Below are positions 1 to 7,946 of a stretch of 64,000 nucleotides of DNA, piece after piece; position 1 is the first letter of the stretch; every line of letters starts with the position of its first letter. A program made the position numbers and the translations under genes. The notes under the pieces are model-generated. The model made no database searches and had not been told where the DNA came from. It saw only the letters and a list, made by a program, of their open reading frames with translations. Source of the DNA: Lentzea albida (GTDB lineage Bacteria > Actinomycetota > Actinomycetes > Mycobacteriales > Pseudonocardiaceae); contig NZ_FOFV01000010.1 of assembly GCF_900111005.1 (NCBI RefSeq), positions 186,001-250,000 of the forward strand. The letters run 5' to 3'.

Positions 1-363
1 GGCGCTGGCGCCGCCGGTGATGCCGAGCACGTCGGGACTGGCCAGCGGGTTGCGCGCGATCGACTGGGTCAGCGCGCCGGAGATGCCCAGGGCGACACCC
101 GCGATGAGACCGACGAGCGCCCGGGGCATCCGCAGGTCCATGATCACGAACTCGTCGACCCGCTCGCCCTGCCCGACCAGCGTCCTGAACACCGCGGGCA
201 GTTCGATGGTGAAGTCGCCGATCGCGATCGACACCGAGAAGACCAGGAACGTCAGCGCGGCCAGCACGACCGTGACGAGCACGATCCACGGCCGCCAGAC
301 CCAGGACCAGCCGCCGACGCGGACGCCGCGGTGCAGGTCGGGTGCTTCGAGTGCGTTGCTCAT
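1..363 (-). CDS. FecCD-family iron-siderophore ABC transporter permease (3' end cut by window)
   Basis: Inner-membrane permease of an iron-siderophore importer. The reading frame runs from an ATG at 363 to the window edge without a stop, so only about the first 121 residues are visible. A hydrophobic first helix (WIVLVTVVLAALTFLVF) is followed by the FecCD signature stretch RMPRALVGLIAGVALGISGA and NPLASPDVLGITGGAS, typical of the second permease of a BtuC/FepDG pair. Its ATG overlaps the stop of the preceding permease by four bases (ATGA), so the two are translationally coupled and presumably form a heterodimer. The binding protein and ATPase are not in the window. Family is certain; the siderophore is unknown. 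Confidence 0.9.
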   Translation of the reverse strand, partial: MSNALEAPDLHRGVRVGGWSWVWRPWIVLVTVVLAALTFLVFSVSIAIGDFTIELPAVFRTLVGQGERVDEFVIMDLRMPRALVGLIAGVALGISGALTQSIARNPLASPDVLGITGGASA

Positions 364-1424
364 GCCTGCCTGAACTTCCCGAGCCAGACCAGCACCGCGA
401 AGAACGGGGCGCCGATGAGGGCGATGACGATGCCCGCCTGCAGTTCCGCGGGCCGCGCGACGAGCCGGCCCGCGATGTCGCCGAGCAGCAGCACGATCGC
501 GCCGAGCAGCCCGGCGTACGGCACCAGCCAGCGGTAGTCGGGCCCCGTGAACCACCGCGCGATGTGCGCGACCATCAGCCCGAGGAACGCGATCGGCCCG
601 CACGCCGCCGTGGCGGCGCCCGCGAGCAGCGTGACCGCCACCACACCGATGGTCCGTCCCGCCGCGATGTTCACGCCGAGACCGCGCGCGACGTCGTCAC
701 CGAGGTTCAGCAGGTTGATCACCGGGAGGTTGAGCAGCGCCAGGACGAGCCCGACGCCGACGAAGACCGCCGCCACCCAGATCACGTCGAACCCGACGCC
801 CTGCACCGAACCCGCGTTCCAGAACCGCAGCACGTCGAGCGCCTGGGTGCTGCCCAGCGCGACCGCCGTCGTCATGGCCGCCAGGAACAACGTGACGCCC
901 TGCCCGGCGAGCGCGAGCGTCAGCGGGTTGCCCGCGCCGCGCCCGAGGCTCGACAGCCCGAACACCACGACCCCCGCCGCCGCGGCCCCGAGGAACGCGA
1001 ACCACATGTACTGCAACGGACTCTGCAGCCCGAACAGGGACACGGCGAGCACCACCGCGAACGACGCCCCGGAGTTGACGCCGAGCAGCCCGGTGTCCGC
1101 GATGGGGTTGCGGGTGTGGCCCTGGATCAACGCCCCCGCGACACCGAGCCCGATGCCCGCGACGACCGCGAGCACCGTCCGCGGCACCCGCAGCGTCTGC
1201 ACGATCAGCGTGATGTCGGTGAGCCGCTGGTCCCCGGCGGGGTCGCCGAACAACCCCTGCCACACCTCGGCAGGCGTGAGCGACCGGGCGCCGACCACCA
1301 GCGACAACACCGATGCCGCGGCCAGCAACACCAGCAGCCCCGCCAGCCAGAGGCGCCGCCGCCGGTGCGGGCCCTCCAGCGCGGGCGCGGGGTCGAGCCC
1401 GCGTTGCTCCACGACCATGCTCAC
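360..1424 (-). CDS. FecCD-family iron-siderophore ABC transporter permease
   Basis: First permease of a siderophore-iron importer, 354 residues, the usual length for FepD-like proteins. The start is GTG at 1424, with a possible in-frame ATG two codons later. A basic N-terminal stretch precedes a hydrophobic helix (LWLAGLLVLLAAASVLSL). Family signatures are LRVPRTVLAVVAGIGLGVAG and NPIADTGLLGVNSGASFAVV near residues 80-130, and the conserved GPIAFLGLMVAHIAR around residue 280. It lies about 35 bases downstream of a probable DmdR/IdeR iron box (1459-1477), so repression by iron is likely. It is coupled by an ATGA overlap to the next permease gene. Confidence 0.93.
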   Translation of the reverse strand: MSMVVEQRGLDPAPALEGPHRRRRLWLAGLLVLLAAASVLSLVVGARSLTPAEVWQGLFGDPAGDQRLTDITLIVQTLRVPRTVLAVVAGIGLGVAGALIQGHTRNPIADTGLLGVNSGASFAVVLAVSLFGLQSPLQYMWFAFLGAAAAGVVVFGLSSLGRGAGNPLTLALAGQGVTLFLAAMTTAVALGSTQALDVLRFWNAGSVQGVGFDVIWVAAVFVGVGLVLALLNLPVINLLNLGDDVARGLGVNIAAGRTIGVVAVTLLAGAATAACGPIAFLGLMVAHIARWFTGPDYRWLVPYAGLLGAIVLLLGDIAGRLVARPAELQAGIVIALIGAPFFAVLVWLGKFRQA

Positions 1425-1458
1425 GACGGGCTACGTTAGCTCCCACCGGCGCGCTGAC

Positions 1459-1477
1459 CCAGGGCACCCTTACCTAA
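1459..1477 (-). promoter_or_regulatory. Probable iron box (DmdR/IdeR operator) for the FecCD permeases
   Basis: On the minus strand this reads TTAGGTAAGGGTGCCCTGG, matching 13 of 19 positions of the actinobacterial iron-box consensus TTAGGTTAGGCTAACCTAA; the left half is nearly perfect and the right half is degraded. It lies 34 bases upstream of the permease GTG and overlaps the TAG stop of the upstream SRPBCC gene. The match and position are seen; binding by an iron-responsive DtxR-family repressor is inferred. Confidence 0.6.
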
Positions 1478-1914
1478 CCCCGTGACTCGACGGCCCGCAC
1501 GGTCTTCTCGAGCGCGCCGCCGAGCACCTTCCTGCCGAGCAGCCCGAGCGAGAGCCCGAGCAGCTTCCCCTTGAGGTTCTTGCCTTCCCGCACCACTTCC
1601 GCGTGCACGAGCGTCGTGCCGTCCGCGTTCTTCGTGAACGTGTAGGTGTGGCCGGACCGCCCGCCCCACACGTTGGAGTCCACGGTGGTCAGCACGATCC
1701 GCTCGGGGTTCGACCAGTCGTAGTGCAGGCGCTCCCAGATGCCGCCCGAGCCCTCGGTGACGTCGGCGAACACGTCGCCCCTGTCGTGCACCCGAAGGTC
1801 CGCGTCGGCGCTGTTCGGGAAGAGCTCGGCACGGCCGGGGCCGAAGTCGGTGAGGCCGGCGACGAACTGCTCGGGCGTCGCGGTGGTCTGCTGGGTCAGC
1901 GTGATGGTGGGCAT
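1474..1914 (-). CDS. SRPBCC (START/Bet v1-like) family protein
   Basis: Small cytoplasmic protein of 146 residues with no signal peptide or membrane segment. The length, the N-terminal TITLTQQTTATPEQFVAGL strand-helix pattern and the central GGIWERLHYDWSNPERIVLTT stretch fit the START-like ligand-binding fold (polyketide cyclase/SRPBCC). Members bind hydrophobic ligands; no specific substrate can be read from this sequence. The ATG at 1914 is preceded by GAGG. The promoter region holds a perfect 18-base inverted repeat (1931-1948). Its stop codon lies inside the iron box of the downstream permeases. Fold call moderate, function unknown. Confidence 0.65.
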   Translation of the reverse strand: MPTITLTQQTTATPEQFVAGLTDFGPGRAELFPNSADADLRVHDRGDVFADVTEGSGGIWERLHYDWSNPERIVLTTVDSNVWGGRSGHTYTFTKNADGTTLVHAEVVREGKNLKGKLLGLSLGLLGRKVLGGALEKTVRAVESRG

Positions 1915-1930
1915 GTCCTCGGCTCCTCGT

Positions 1931-1948
1931 GTTCCTGTGTTCAGGAAC
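1931..1948. promoter_or_regulatory. Inverted repeat between divergent genes, possible operator
   Basis: Two perfect 7-base arms, GTTCCTG and CAGGAAC, separated by TGTT. It lies 17 bases upstream of the SRPBCC start codon and about 130 bases upstream of the divergent quinone reductase gene. Because both neighbours start here, an operator is more likely than a terminator. The binding protein is unknown. Confidence 0.35.
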
Positions 1949-2075
1949 TACGGTGCCGGGCCCAGGGGGTCGTTCGCGCCCGTGAGTGTCCCTGGTCGCC
2001 GGCGCGGACGCACACACATGAGCGCGAGACGTTCACCTATTCCGAGCCGTGCCGTTCGCGGCTTGACTTGCCGGC

Positions 2076-2867
2076 ATGACCATCGTTCATCCGCCGAAGC
2101 CCGGAACCGCCCTGTGGGTGTACGCGCACCCGCGCCGCGACTCGCTGAACGACCGCCTCCTGCAAGCCGGGACCAAGGCGCTGTCGCAGCGGTACGAGGT
2201 CGCGGTCTCCGACCTCTACGCCCAGGACTTCGACCCCGTGCTGTCCCGCCGCGACCTGGGGGACCTGGCGGACCGCCCCGGCAACATCGCGGAGTTGGCC
2301 GGCGAGGCCTACGCCCGCGGCCAGCTGCCCGCCGATGTTCAGGAGGAGCAGGCGAAGCTCGCGGCCGCCGAACTGCTCGTCCTGCAGTTCCCGCTGTGGT
2401 GGTACGGGCCGCCGGCGATCCTCAAGGGCTGGTTCGACCGGGTCCTCACCAGCGGGTTCGCCTACGGTGACCTGGATCCCGAACGCGGCGTGCCCCGCCG
2501 GTACGGCGACGGCGGCCTGGTCGGGCGCAAGGCGCTGGTCGTCGTCACCGCAGGCGAGGACGAGCGCTCCATCGGTCCGCGCGGCATCAGCGGCGACCTC
2601 GAGTCGTTGCTCTTCCCGATCACCCACGGCGTCCTCTGGTACTGCGGCGTCGAGGCGCTCGACCTGCACGTCGTCCACGACGCCGACTCGCTCGACGCGG
2701 AGGGCGTCGAGCAGCAGGTGGAGCGCCTGGCGGCCAGGCTCGGTGGCATCGAGGACGAACGGCCGCGGCTGTTCCGGCGCCTGCGCGACGGCGAGTACGC
2801 GGACACGCGCGCGTTGCGGGAGGACCTGGCGCCCGGCCGCACCGATCTGGGCATCCACCTGGCGTAG
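2076..2867 (+). CDS. Flavodoxin-fold NAD(P)H:quinone oxidoreductase
   Basis: Cytoplasmic two-electron reductase of the Flavodoxin_2 family (NQO1/MdaB/KefF type), 263 residues. An N-terminal beta strand with an FMN-binding loop (YAHPRRDSLN) at about residues 14-23 is followed by the family hallmark FPLWWYGPPAILKGWFDRV near residue 110, which forms the flavin and dimer site. The protein would use FAD or FMN and NAD(P)H to reduce quinones and limit oxidative cycling. The start ATG lies just after a poor Shine-Dalgarno region, so the start is supported mainly by the fold. It stands alone between divergent genes. Confidence 0.85.
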   Translation: MTIVHPPKPGTALWVYAHPRRDSLNDRLLQAGTKALSQRYEVAVSDLYAQDFDPVLSRRDLGDLADRPGNIAELAGEAYARGQLPADVQEEQAKLAAAELLVLQFPLWWYGPPAILKGWFDRVLTSGFAYGDLDPERGVPRRYGDGGLVGRKALVVVTAGEDERSIGPRGISGDLESLLFPITHGVLWYCGVEALDLHVVHDADSLDAEGVEQQVERLAARLGGIEDERPRLFRRLRDGEYADTRALREDLAPGRTDLGIHLA

Positions 2868-2925
2868 CCGCGTCTCGCGGAAAGGCGTCCGGTGGCAGGC
2901 GGGACGGGAGGCCCGGTCCAGCGTT

Positions 2926-3804
2926 CTACGAGAGCCGGTCCGCCAGCCACCGCCGCACGTCGTACCGCGCCTGCCGGGCGATCGTCGTGTCGCGGTTGGT
3001 GAAGCCGTGCCGCGACTCGGGGTACACCCGCAGGTCGACCTCGCCGCCCGCCGCGACCACCCGGGACGCCAGAGCGAGGTTGTCCTCCAGCAGGACGTCC
3101 AGCGCGCCGACGACGACCAGCAGTGGCGGCAGGCCGCGCAGGTCGCCGTACACGGGGGAGATGTCGGGGTCCGTCCGGTCCGGCGCGTCGCCCGCGTAGG
3201 CCTGGATGAAGTACTCGTCCGCGATCAGCCTGCCCGCGGGGGTGCGGCCGCTCAGGTCGTACGTGCCGAACTGGAGAACCGCGCCGGTGAACGGGTGGTC
3301 GCGCAGCCTGAGCAACGTCGTCACGGCGAGGGTCGCGCCCGCCGAGAAGCCGCCGATGGCGAGCTTCGTCGTGCCGAAGTGCTCGTGGGCGTGGGCGACC
3401 AGCCAGCGGGCCGCGGTCTCCGCGTCGTCGGGTGCGGCCGGCCAGGGGTTCTCCGGGGCGAGGCGGTAGTCGACGGCCACGACCGCGATGCCGAGCGCGT
3501 CGGCGAGCCGCTGGTCGCGCTCGTCGTCCTGCGGGGTGGAGCCGAGGTAGAAGCCCCCGCCCGGGAAGTGCAGGTACACGCCGCGGGGGTGGCCGTCCGG
3601 GCGGAAGATCCGCACGTGGGTCCGGCGGCCGTCGTGCTCGATCGGCGTGGAGTGCTCGGACGCCCTGGTCGCGGCGCGGATCTCCTGCAGTTCCGCGGGG
3701 CCCGAGGGACCGCGGCGGGTTCCCCTCCTCGCGTTCTGGGTCCTGGACTCCTCGACGTGCCGTGCGAGGTCCGGGTCGAAGAAGCTGTTCAAGTCCAGCC
3801 GCAC
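2926..3804 (-). CDS. Alpha/beta hydrolase, hormone-sensitive-lipase (esterase) family
   Basis: Probable cytoplasmic carboxylesterase of the HSL family. The oxyanion motif LHFPGGGFYLGS precedes the nucleophile elbow GGFSAGATLAV (Ser), and the C-terminal region carries an aspartate in VVVGALDVLLEDN and a histidine in YPESRHGFTN, completing the triad. I chose GTG at 3804 because AGAGGGG sits eight bases upstream; a longer frame to 3870 would run into the start of the divergent TrkA-N gene. That gives about 292 residues, normal for the family. Natural substrate unknown. Confidence 0.85.
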   Translation of the reverse strand: MRLDLNSFFDPDLARHVEESRTQNARRGTRRGPSGPAELQEIRAATRASEHSTPIEHDGRRTHVRIFRPDGHPRGVYLHFPGGGFYLGSTPQDDERDQRLADALGIAVVAVDYRLAPENPWPAAPDDAETAARWLVAHAHEHFGTTKLAIGGFSAGATLAVTTLLRLRDHPFTGAVLQFGTYDLSGRTPAGRLIADEYFIQAYAGDAPDRTDPDISPVYGDLRGLPPLLVVVGALDVLLEDNLALASRVVAAGGEVDLRVYPESRHGFTNRDTTIARQARYDVRRWLADRLS

Positions 3805-3856
3805 CGGGGCATCCCCTCTGTCAGGTTCGCGATGAGTCAACCAGGGAGGAACCACG

Positions 3857-4234
3857 ATGATCGGCATCACGGTGGTGGTGGGCTACGGAGACGCGGCGCT
3901 GGACGTCCTGAGACACGTGCCGGTCGACCGTGCCACGATCGCCGTGCTCGACCCCGATGACATTGCATTGACCGGTGCGCTCGCCAACGGTGCCACGGTC
4001 GTACGGGGTGACGGGCGGGACATGTGCGCGTTGCAGCAGGCCGGGGTGCAGTTCGCGGAGCGGGTCGTCGTGGCCGTTCCCGACGACCTGGACGGCCTGC
4101 TGATCACGATGGTCGTGCGCGGGCTCAACGCGACGGCGACCGTCGTGGCGGCGGTGCGCGACCCGGCCGACCAGGACCTGTTCACGCGGCTGGGCGCGAA
4201 CGAGGTGTTCGTGCACGCCGGATCCGCGTCCTAG
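3857..4234 (+). CDS. Stand-alone TrkA-N (RCK) domain protein
   Basis: A 125-residue cytoplasmic protein consisting of one TrkA-N Rossmann domain. A dinucleotide loop (VVGYGDAALDVL) at residues 7-18 is followed by an acidic strand end (VLDPDD) and the typical GDGRDMCALQQAGV segment. Such domains bind NAD(H) and gate K+ channels or Trk transporters. This one has no TrkA-C domain and no adjacent channel gene, so it may act in trans on a partner elsewhere or have another nucleotide-sensing role. GGAGG is well placed before ATG 3857. Confidence 0.8.
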   Translation: MIGITVVVGYGDAALDVLRHVPVDRATIAVLDPDDIALTGALANGATVVRGDGRDMCALQQAGVQFAERVVVAVPDDLDGLLITMVVRGLNATATVVAAVRDPADQDLFTRLGANEVFVHAGSAS

Positions 4235-4244
4235 CTCGTGATCA

Positions 4245-5570
4245 CTACGACCAGCGGCCCAGCACGTGCTTCAGCGCCGACTCGAGGTCCGGGTGGCGGA
4301 ACGCGTGCCCGGCCCCGGTCAGCACGGCGGGCCTGACGAGCTGGCTCGCCCCAGCCAGTTCGCGGGCACCCTCCTCGCCGAGCAGGAGCTTCGGCCCGAA
4401 CGACGGCACCGGCAGCAACGCCGGGCGGTGCAGCACCTTCGCGAGCGTGGTGGTGTAGGTGCTGTTGCGCACGGCCTCCGGGGCGACGGCGTTGACCGGG
4501 CCGCGCAGCGACTCGTCGTAGAGCGCGCGGTGGTAGACGTCGACCACGTCGTCCAGGCCGATCCACGACTGCCACATCCGGCCGTCGCCGAGCCTTCCGC
4601 CGAGGCCCGCGGCGAACAGCGGGTGGAACAGGCGCAGCGTGCCGCCGTCGGGTGACTGGACGATCCCCGTGCGCACGGTGACCACCCGCACGCCGGCCGC
4701 CGCGGCGGGTGCGGTGGCGGCCTCCCAGTCGGCGACCACGTCCGCGAGGAAGCCTTCGCCGCGTTCGCTTTCCTCGGTGAGCTCCTCGTCGCCGCGGTCG
4801 GCGCCGTAGAAACCGATCGCGGACGCGCTGACGAACACCGGCACGCCGGTGGCGGCGGCCAGGTCGGCGAGTGCCCTGGTCGGGCCGATCCGGGAGGAGC
4901 GGATCTCCCGGCGGTGGGCGTCGGTGAACCTGCCCGCGATCGACGCGCCCGCCAGGTGCACGACGGCGTCCACATCGGACAGCAGGTCCGGCGCGGGGCG
5001 GTCCGGGTCCCAGCGCCGCTCGTCAGGACCGGTGGGGGAGCGGCGGACCAGCTTCACGACCCGGTGGCCCGCCGTGCTGAGGAACGACCACAGGGCCGTG
5101 CCGACGAACCCGCTGGCACCTGTGACCGCGACCGTGATCGGCCGGTCGCCCGCCTTCCGCGCGGACGCCTGGGCGGCCAGGTCGGCGGCGAGCTGGCGGT
5201 GCCGGTAGGCGAACATCGACCGCAGGAACACGCCGGGGACCTGCGTGTCCACGCGGTCGGTCATCCGCGTCCCGTCGCCCTCCGCCGCGAACTCGTGGCT
5301 GTGCCGCCACTTCAGCGCCCACTTCAGAGGCGCGGAGTCCAGTTCGTCGACGAACCGGTGCGGTGGCGTGAAAGCGGTGTGCCGGGCGCCCCAGCGCAGT
5401 CCGAGCGGCAGCCCCAGCACCGCGCGCCCGCCGTCGAGGGACTCCGCCTCGCGCACGACGCCCACCGGCTGCCACGGCGGGGTGAGCCGGTGGATGGCGC
5501 CCGGCCGCGCGTGCCAGGCGAACACCTCGTCCAGGGGAGCGTCGACGACACTGGAGAAGATCAGGGACAT
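4245..5570 (-). CDS. TIGR01777-family epimerase with N-terminal SRPBCC domain
   Basis: A 441-residue fusion. Residues 1 to about 140 form a START-like SRPBCC domain (MSLIFSSVVDAPLDEVFAWH). From about 148 comes an extended-SDR Rossmann domain with GASGFVGTALWSFLSTAGH, the strand VDAVVHLAGASI and the active-site region SASAIGFYG. A C-terminal DUF1731-type segment (LLLGEEGARELAGASQLVRP) ends the protein. This architecture defines the YfcH/TIGR01777 group, nucleotide-sugar-epimerase-like proteins of unproven substrate. The gene converges on the TrkA-N gene with ten bases between stops. The ATG at 5570 is preceded by GTGAGGG. Confidence 0.88.
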   Translation of the reverse strand: MSLIFSSVVDAPLDEVFAWHARPGAIHRLTPPWQPVGVVREAESLDGGRAVLGLPLGLRWGARHTAFTPPHRFVDELDSAPLKWALKWRHSHEFAAEGDGTRMTDRVDTQVPGVFLRSMFAYRHRQLAADLAAQASARKAGDRPITVAVTGASGFVGTALWSFLSTAGHRVVKLVRRSPTGPDERRWDPDRPAPDLLSDVDAVVHLAGASIAGRFTDAHRREIRSSRIGPTRALADLAAATGVPVFVSASAIGFYGADRGDEELTEESERGEGFLADVVADWEAATAPAAAAGVRVVTVRTGIVQSPDGGTLRLFHPLFAAGLGGRLGDGRMWQSWIGLDDVVDVYHRALYDESLRGPVNAVAPEAVRNSTYTTTLAKVLHRPALLPVPSFGPKLLLGEEGARELAGASQLVRPAVLTGAGHAFRHPDLESALKHVLGRWS

Positions 5571-5670
5571 GCCCTCACGCTAGGGGCGCGCTGGAACGTT
5601 CGCATGATGGCGCTTTTCCGCCCGGGGTACGAACCGGCTGCTCCGAATGTCGTCATAACTCCTCGTGTCA

Positions 5671-5721
5671 TTGTGGTCTCTGAGGGTCACCGCTAGGGTT
5701 GTTGTTCTGGGAGCGCTCCCA
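5671..5721 (+). promoter_or_regulatory. LPMO promoter with CebR-type operator
   Basis: TTGTGG (5671-5676) and TAGGGT (5694-5699), spaced by 17 bases, look like -35 and -10 elements. The perfect 14-base palindrome TGGGAGCGCTCCCA follows at 5708-5721, where the transcript would begin. This palindrome is the published CebR (cello-oligosaccharide repressor) site of Streptomyces. The same element with the same TAGGGT hexamer stands before the mannanase gene at 36.5 kb. The repressor itself is not recognisable in this window. Confidence 0.75.
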
Positions 5722-5760
5722 ATCCGCCGCCGCTCGATCAGCGAAGATCGGAGGCTTGTC

Positions 5761-6414
5761 ATGCGCAGTTCCGGGTTCTCCACCAGACGGCGCGGTCTCG
5801 TCGCCGTCGTCATCGGCGCACTGGTCTGCACGTTCCTGTGGACTCCGGCCGCGTCGGCTCACGGCACGATCGTCGGTCCGGCCACCCGTGCCTACCAGTG
5901 CTGGCAGACGTGGGGCAGCCAGCACACGAATCCGGCCATGCAGCAGCAGGACCCCATGTGCTACCAGGCGTTCCAGGCCAACGCCGACACCATGTGGAAC
6001 TGGATGAGCGCGTTGCGGGACGGCCTGCGCGGCAACTTCCAGGGATCCACTCCGGACGGTCAGCTGTGCAGCAACGCGCTGTCGCGCAACAACTCCCTGA
6101 ACACCCCGGGCCGGTGGAAGACCACCAACCTGGGGGCGAACTTCGAGATGCACCTGTACGACCAGGCGAGTCATGGCGCGGACTACTTCCGGGTCTACGT
6201 CAGCAAGAACGGGTTCGACCCCACCACGCAGCGGCTGGGCTGGGGCAACCTCGACCTCGTCACCCAGACGGGGAGGTTCGCGCCGGCCAAGGACATCCGG
6301 TTCAACGTCCAGACGAACGGCACGTACCGCGGCCACCACGTGGTGTTCACGATCTGGCAGGCGTCCCACCTCGACCAGACCTACATGTGGTGCAGTGACG
6401 TGAACTTCGGCTAG
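5761..6414 (+). CDS. Secreted AA10 lytic polysaccharide monooxygenase
   Basis: Copper enzyme that oxidatively cleaves chitin or cellulose outside the cell; 217 residues, a single catalytic domain with no carbohydrate-binding module. The signal peptide ends PAASA|H at residue 33, leaving His34 as the mature N-terminal histidine of the histidine brace. The second copper histidine lies in QASHGADYFRVYVSKNG, the counterpart of the AA10 motif around His114 of CBP21. Two Cys pairs fit the usual disulfides. ATG 5761 is preceded by GGAGG six bases away; a longer upstream frame would remove a clean signal peptide. The CebR-type operator points to induction by cello-oligosaccharides, although single-domain AA10s often act on chitin. 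Confidence 0.93.
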   Translation: MRSSGFSTRRRGLVAVVIGALVCTFLWTPAASAHGTIVGPATRAYQCWQTWGSQHTNPAMQQQDPMCYQAFQANADTMWNWMSALRDGLRGNFQGSTPDGQLCSNALSRNNSLNTPGRWKTTNLGANFEMHLYDQASHGADYFRVYVSKNGFDPTTQRLGWGNLDLVTQTGRFAPAKDIRFNVQTNGTYRGHHVVFTIWQASHLDQTYMWCSDVNFG

Positions 6415-6423
6415 GACGCGGAC

Positions 6424-6456
6424 GTGGTGCGTGCTCCCGTGCGGGGCACGCACCAC
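6424..6456. terminator. Hairpin terminator between convergent LPMO and catalase genes
   Basis: Arms GTGGTGCGTGC (6424-6434) and GCACGCACCAC (6446-6456) pair perfectly over 11 bases around a GC-rich loop. It lies in the 47-base gap between the stop of the LPMO gene and the stop of the convergent catalase gene, so it probably serves both directions. Confidence 0.75.
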
Positions 6457-6461
6457 ACCCG

Positions 6462-7928
6462 TCACAGGGCGCCGATCGCCTCGCAGGCCTTGCGCACGCC
6501 CTCGCCGTAGGCCGGATCGGCCTGGGTGCAGTGGTGGATGTGCCGTTCGACGGTCTCCTTGCGAGCACCCTTGATCGCCCGCGCGGTGTTGCCGAACAAC
6601 GCCTGCTGCTGCTCCCCGGTCATCAGCCGGAACAGATCTCCCGGCTGCTCGTAGTAGTTCGAGTCGTCCTCGCGGAAGTCGAACCGGTCGGCGACCCCGC
6701 CCGCGGCCAGCGCCGGCTCGGCGTAGGCGGGCTGCTCGGCCCAGCGGCCGAAGTTGTTCGGCTCGATCCCCGGCACGCCGCCCTGGTTGCCGTCGACCCT
6801 CATCGCGCCGTCGCGGTGGTAGGTGTTCACGAGCCGGGCGCCGTTCGGGTGGTTCACCGGGATCTGGTGGTGGTTGACGCCCAGCCGGTACCGCGCCGCG
6901 TCGCCGTAGGAGAAGAGCCTGCCCTGCAACATCCTGTCCGGGCTGAGCGAGATGCCGGGCACGACGTTGGCCGGGGTGAACGCGGCCTGCTCCACGTCGG
7001 CGAAGTAGTTGCCGGGGTTGCGGTCCAGTCGCATCTCTCCCGCCTCGATCAGCGGGTAGTCCTCCTTGCTCCACACCTTCGTGAGGTCGAACGGGTGGAA
7101 GCGGTACGTGGCGGCGTCGGCCTCCGGCATGACCTGCACGTAGAGCTTCCACGCCGGGAAGTCGCCGCGCTCGATGGCGTCGAAGAGGTCGCGCTGGTGC
7201 GACTCGCGGTCGCGGCCGATCAGCTGACCGGCCTGCTCGTCGGTGAGGTTCTCGATCCCTTGCCGCGTGCGGAAGTGGAACTTGACCCAGTGCCGGACGC
7301 CCTCGGCGTTGATCATGCTGTAGGTGTGCGACCCGAAGCCGTGCATGTGCCGGTAGGAGCGCGGGATCCCCCTGTCGCTCATGACGATCGTCACCTGGTG
7401 CAGCGCCTCGGGCAGGTTCGTCCAGAAGCCCCAGTTGTTCTCGGGGTCGCGCAGGTTGGTCCTCGGGTCGCGCTTCACCGCGCGGGCCAGGTCGGGGAAC
7501 TTCAGCGGGTCGCGGAAGAAGAAGACCGGCGTGTTGTTGCCGACGACGTCCCAGTTGCCCTCGCTGGTGTAGAAGCGGGTCGCGAAACCGCGGATGTCCC
7601 GTTCGGCGTCGGCCGCGCCGCGCTCGCCCGCCACGGTCGAGAACCGCACGAACATCTCGCACCGGTTGCCGACCTCGCTGAACAGTGCCGCACTCGTGTA
7701 GGCGGTCAGGTCGCCGGTCACGGTGAACGTGCCGAACGCGCCGGAGCCCTTCGCGTGCATCCTGCGCTCGGGGATGACCTCGCGGTCGAAGTGCGCGAGC
7801 TTCTCCAGCAACCACAGGTCCTGCAGCAGAACGGGTCCGCGCGCACCGGCGGTGAGGCTGTTCTGGTTGTCCGCCACCGGGGCGCCGGCGGCCGTGGTGA
7901 GGGGATTGGTGTTGTCTTCGAACGACAT
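6462..7928 (-). CDS. katA: Monofunctional haem catalase
   Basis: Converts hydrogen peroxide to water and oxygen in the cytoplasm. At 488 residues it is a small-subunit catalase. The distal histidine lies in RRMHAKGSGAFG near residue 58, the distal asparagine in NNTPVFFFRDP, and the proximal haem tyrosine in RLFSYGDAARYRLG. It lies 18 bases downstream of a catR-type Fur-family gene in the same direction, matching the catR-catA arrangement of Streptomyces, so peroxide-responsive autoregulated expression is likely. Start ATG 7928. Confidence 0.96.
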   Translation of the reverse strand: MSFEDNTNPLTTAAGAPVADNQNSLTAGARGPVLLQDLWLLEKLAHFDREVIPERRMHAKGSGAFGTFTVTGDLTAYTSAALFSEVGNRCEMFVRFSTVAGERGAADAERDIRGFATRFYTSEGNWDVVGNNTPVFFFRDPLKFPDLARAVKRDPRTNLRDPENNWGFWTNLPEALHQVTIVMSDRGIPRSYRHMHGFGSHTYSMINAEGVRHWVKFHFRTRQGIENLTDEQAGQLIGRDRESHQRDLFDAIERGDFPAWKLYVQVMPEADAATYRFHPFDLTKVWSKEDYPLIEAGEMRLDRNPGNYFADVEQAAFTPANVVPGISLSPDRMLQGRLFSYGDAARYRLGVNHHQIPVNHPNGARLVNTYHRDGAMRVDGNQGGVPGIEPNNFGRWAEQPAYAEPALAAGGVADRFDFREDDSNYYEQPGDLFRLMTGEQQQALFGNTARAIKGARKETVERHIHHCTQADPAYGEGVRKACEAIGAL

Positions 7929-7946
7929 CAGGTGGACCTTCTCCGA

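Noticed and set aside
342..1439. Long open frame on the plus strand across the FecCD permease
   Set aside because: Its translation is Arg/His/Pro-rich low complexity, while the opposite strand encodes a clear FecCD protein. It is a GC-bias shadow.
3805..3870. Longer start for the HSL-family hydrolase at 3870
   Set aside because: It would overlap the first codons of the divergent TrkA-N gene; GTG 3804 has a well-placed AGAGGGG.
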